Source of the DNA: Pseudisothecium myosuroides
Lineage: Eukaryota; Streptophyta; Bryopsida; Hypnales; Lembophyllaceae
DNA: 64,000 nt
Assembly (NCBI GenBank): GCA_951799445.1
Contig: OX637290.1
Span: 24,112,987 to 24,176,986 of the forward strand
Direction of reading: 5' to 3'
In this document: positions 62,970-64,000 of the stretch, piece after piece
Numbering within the stretch: position 1 is the stretch's first letter
Layout of the letters: every line of letters starts with the position of its first letter
Translations under genes and position numbers: made by a program
Notes under the pieces: generated by a model
Told to the model about the DNA's origin: nothing
What the model saw: the letters and a program-made list of their open reading frames with translations, nothing else
Databases searched by the model: none

Positions 62970-64000
62970 ATGGTGGAAGCTAGTGATCCGAGAGCGAGTC
63001 GGAATATTGTTTTGGCTCGGGTAGTTAGTCCGGCGATTCCCTCCGATCCGACCTTCCGGAAGCAATTGGAGGAAGATTTAGCACGGATGGGTTGCCTAGG
63101 TCTGATACGCAGACCTTGGAATGTCAAGGACCAGGAGATGCTTGAGGAACTCATCTCTAGGGTTCCGAATCAGTTTGAGTTGACAATGAGAGGCCGACCC
63201 TTAGCTTAGACAGCGGATGTTTGGACGGATGTGTATGATTTTGAGAAGAAAGGATCCGGGTTAGGCTCCCGGGCAGAAAAGTACGAAACTGGGAAGTTCC
63301 GGAATCCGGTTAATGCCAAGGACGGATATCCTGTGAGTGACTGTAAAGACGATAGGCAGAGACGGATGCTGGAATTCTTGATTCCAATTTTGTATCCGGA
63401 AAAGCCCACCCGAACTACAGTGACGATGGCTAACACTATCTTCGAGGCTTTAGAAGATAAAGTCGTCCATTGAGAGAGAGTGATAGGGGGTGTAGTGACG
63501 AAATTGGTAGAACACGTCACAAAGGGGAAGTACAGTCCCTTCAGTCTGTATCTACTATCAGTAGGAGGTTCTCACTAGCCAGGAAGTTGTAACGTACAAC
63601 ACTGGGGCCAAGATCCTGAAATACGCCCTCACGGACGAAGTTCCAAAGGAGGATTCGGAAGAAGAGGAAGAGGAAGAAGAAGATGTAGAGGATGAACCGG
63701 AACCAGCCTTGGTTGACAAGCGGGAGAAGAGAAGAAAGTCAACCGATCTGCACTCATAGGGAGAGTAGCAAACCCTGGCAACCGGAGAACCCAGCCAACC
63801 CTCGGAACCGGAATCAAGGTCGGATTTCTTTGAGGCCGGAAAGCAGTGGATGGAGGAGGCCCAACACTTGCACTTCAGGATGTCCGATATGATCCTGGGA
63901 ATCGCAGCGGAGTTGAAGGTGGATCCGGAAGACATACTGAAGGAGATCCGACGACGACCGAATCCGGATCTACTACGGGAGAAAGATGACCGGATCCGGA
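62970..64000 (+). pseudogene. Decayed retroelement-like coding region, runs off the window
   Basis: A CpG-rich plus-strand region begins near 62570. From the ATG at 62970 the frame reads EASDPRASRNIVLARVVSP, RKQLEEDLARMGCLGL and ends in TAG at 63207. The same frame resumes with TADVWTDVYDFEKKGSGLG, EKYETGKFRNPVNAKDGY and RRMLEFLIPILYPEKPTR, then TGA at 63471. After a +1 shift by about 63580 it continues as QEVVTYNTGAKILKYALTD, an acidic run (63650-63715), two more TAG codons, and then QWMEEAQHLHFRMSDMI and KVDPEDILKEIRRRPNPD to the edge. The layout (a globular part, an acidic linker, a basic end) and the decay suggest a high-copy mobile element protein, perhaps gag-like. I cannot name the family. 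Confidence 0.5.

Noticed and set aside
1..64000. CRISPR arrays, operons, rRNA or tRNA genes
   Set aside because: Repeats are not CRISPR-like and the genes are spliced eukaryotic genes. I saw no tRNA or rRNA sequence, although without a covariance search a tRNA could be missed.

Overview
This window is nuclear DNA of a land plant. It has intron-rich genes with GT..AG splice sites, plant-type versions of conserved eukaryotic proteins, AT-rich spacers and many small decayed mobile elements. No prokaryotic or organellar features are seen. The gene set and spacing fit a non-seed plant such as a moss, but that is an inference; the sequence alone does not fix the species. Most of the exon chains given here keep reading frame across every junction.

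Layout. 1-5206 (minus): an AMBRA1/DCAF3-like WD40 protein whose 3' end lies beyond the window, followed by its GC-rich leader. 6.9-10.5 kb: spacer with a pogo-like MITE, duplications and microsatellites. 10516-14732 (minus): taspase (threonine aspartase), complete, 420 residues. 16.8-18.1 kb: exon-like fragments that I cannot assign. 18690-29299 (minus): a very large SMCHD1/GMI1-type protein (GHKL ATPase plus SMC hinge) in 30 exons, about 2,220 residues. 29.4-30.7 kb: a six-unit tandem array directly upstream of it, each unit looking like a small exon plus an intron. 30.7-38.1 kb: AT-rich desert with hairpins and an inverted pair of MITEs. 38774-40386 (plus): NAA20, the NatB acetyltransferase catalytic subunit, complete. 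40.4-45.5 kb: spacer with several MITEs and a degenerate GTATCC satellite. 46834-49521 (plus): zinc-knuckle plus KH-domain RNA-binding protein, complete. 50.9-53.95 kb (minus): the 3' end of a cinnamyl-alcohol-dehydrogenase gene, with a frameshifted F-box gene inside its 2.7-kb intron. 54-62.5 kb: minisatellites, a MITE with an 8-bp target duplication, and decayed open frames. 62970-64000 (plus): a decayed retroelement-like coding region rich in TAG/TGA stops.

The intact genes are housekeeping functions in autophagy or ubiquitin ligase scaffolding, proteolysis, chromatin and DNA repair, N-terminal acetylation and RNA binding. They show no sign of acting in one pathway. The most unusual structures are the exon-like tandem array upstream of the GMI1-like gene, the nested F-box gene in the CAD remnant, and the shared leader segment of NAA20 and the KH gene.
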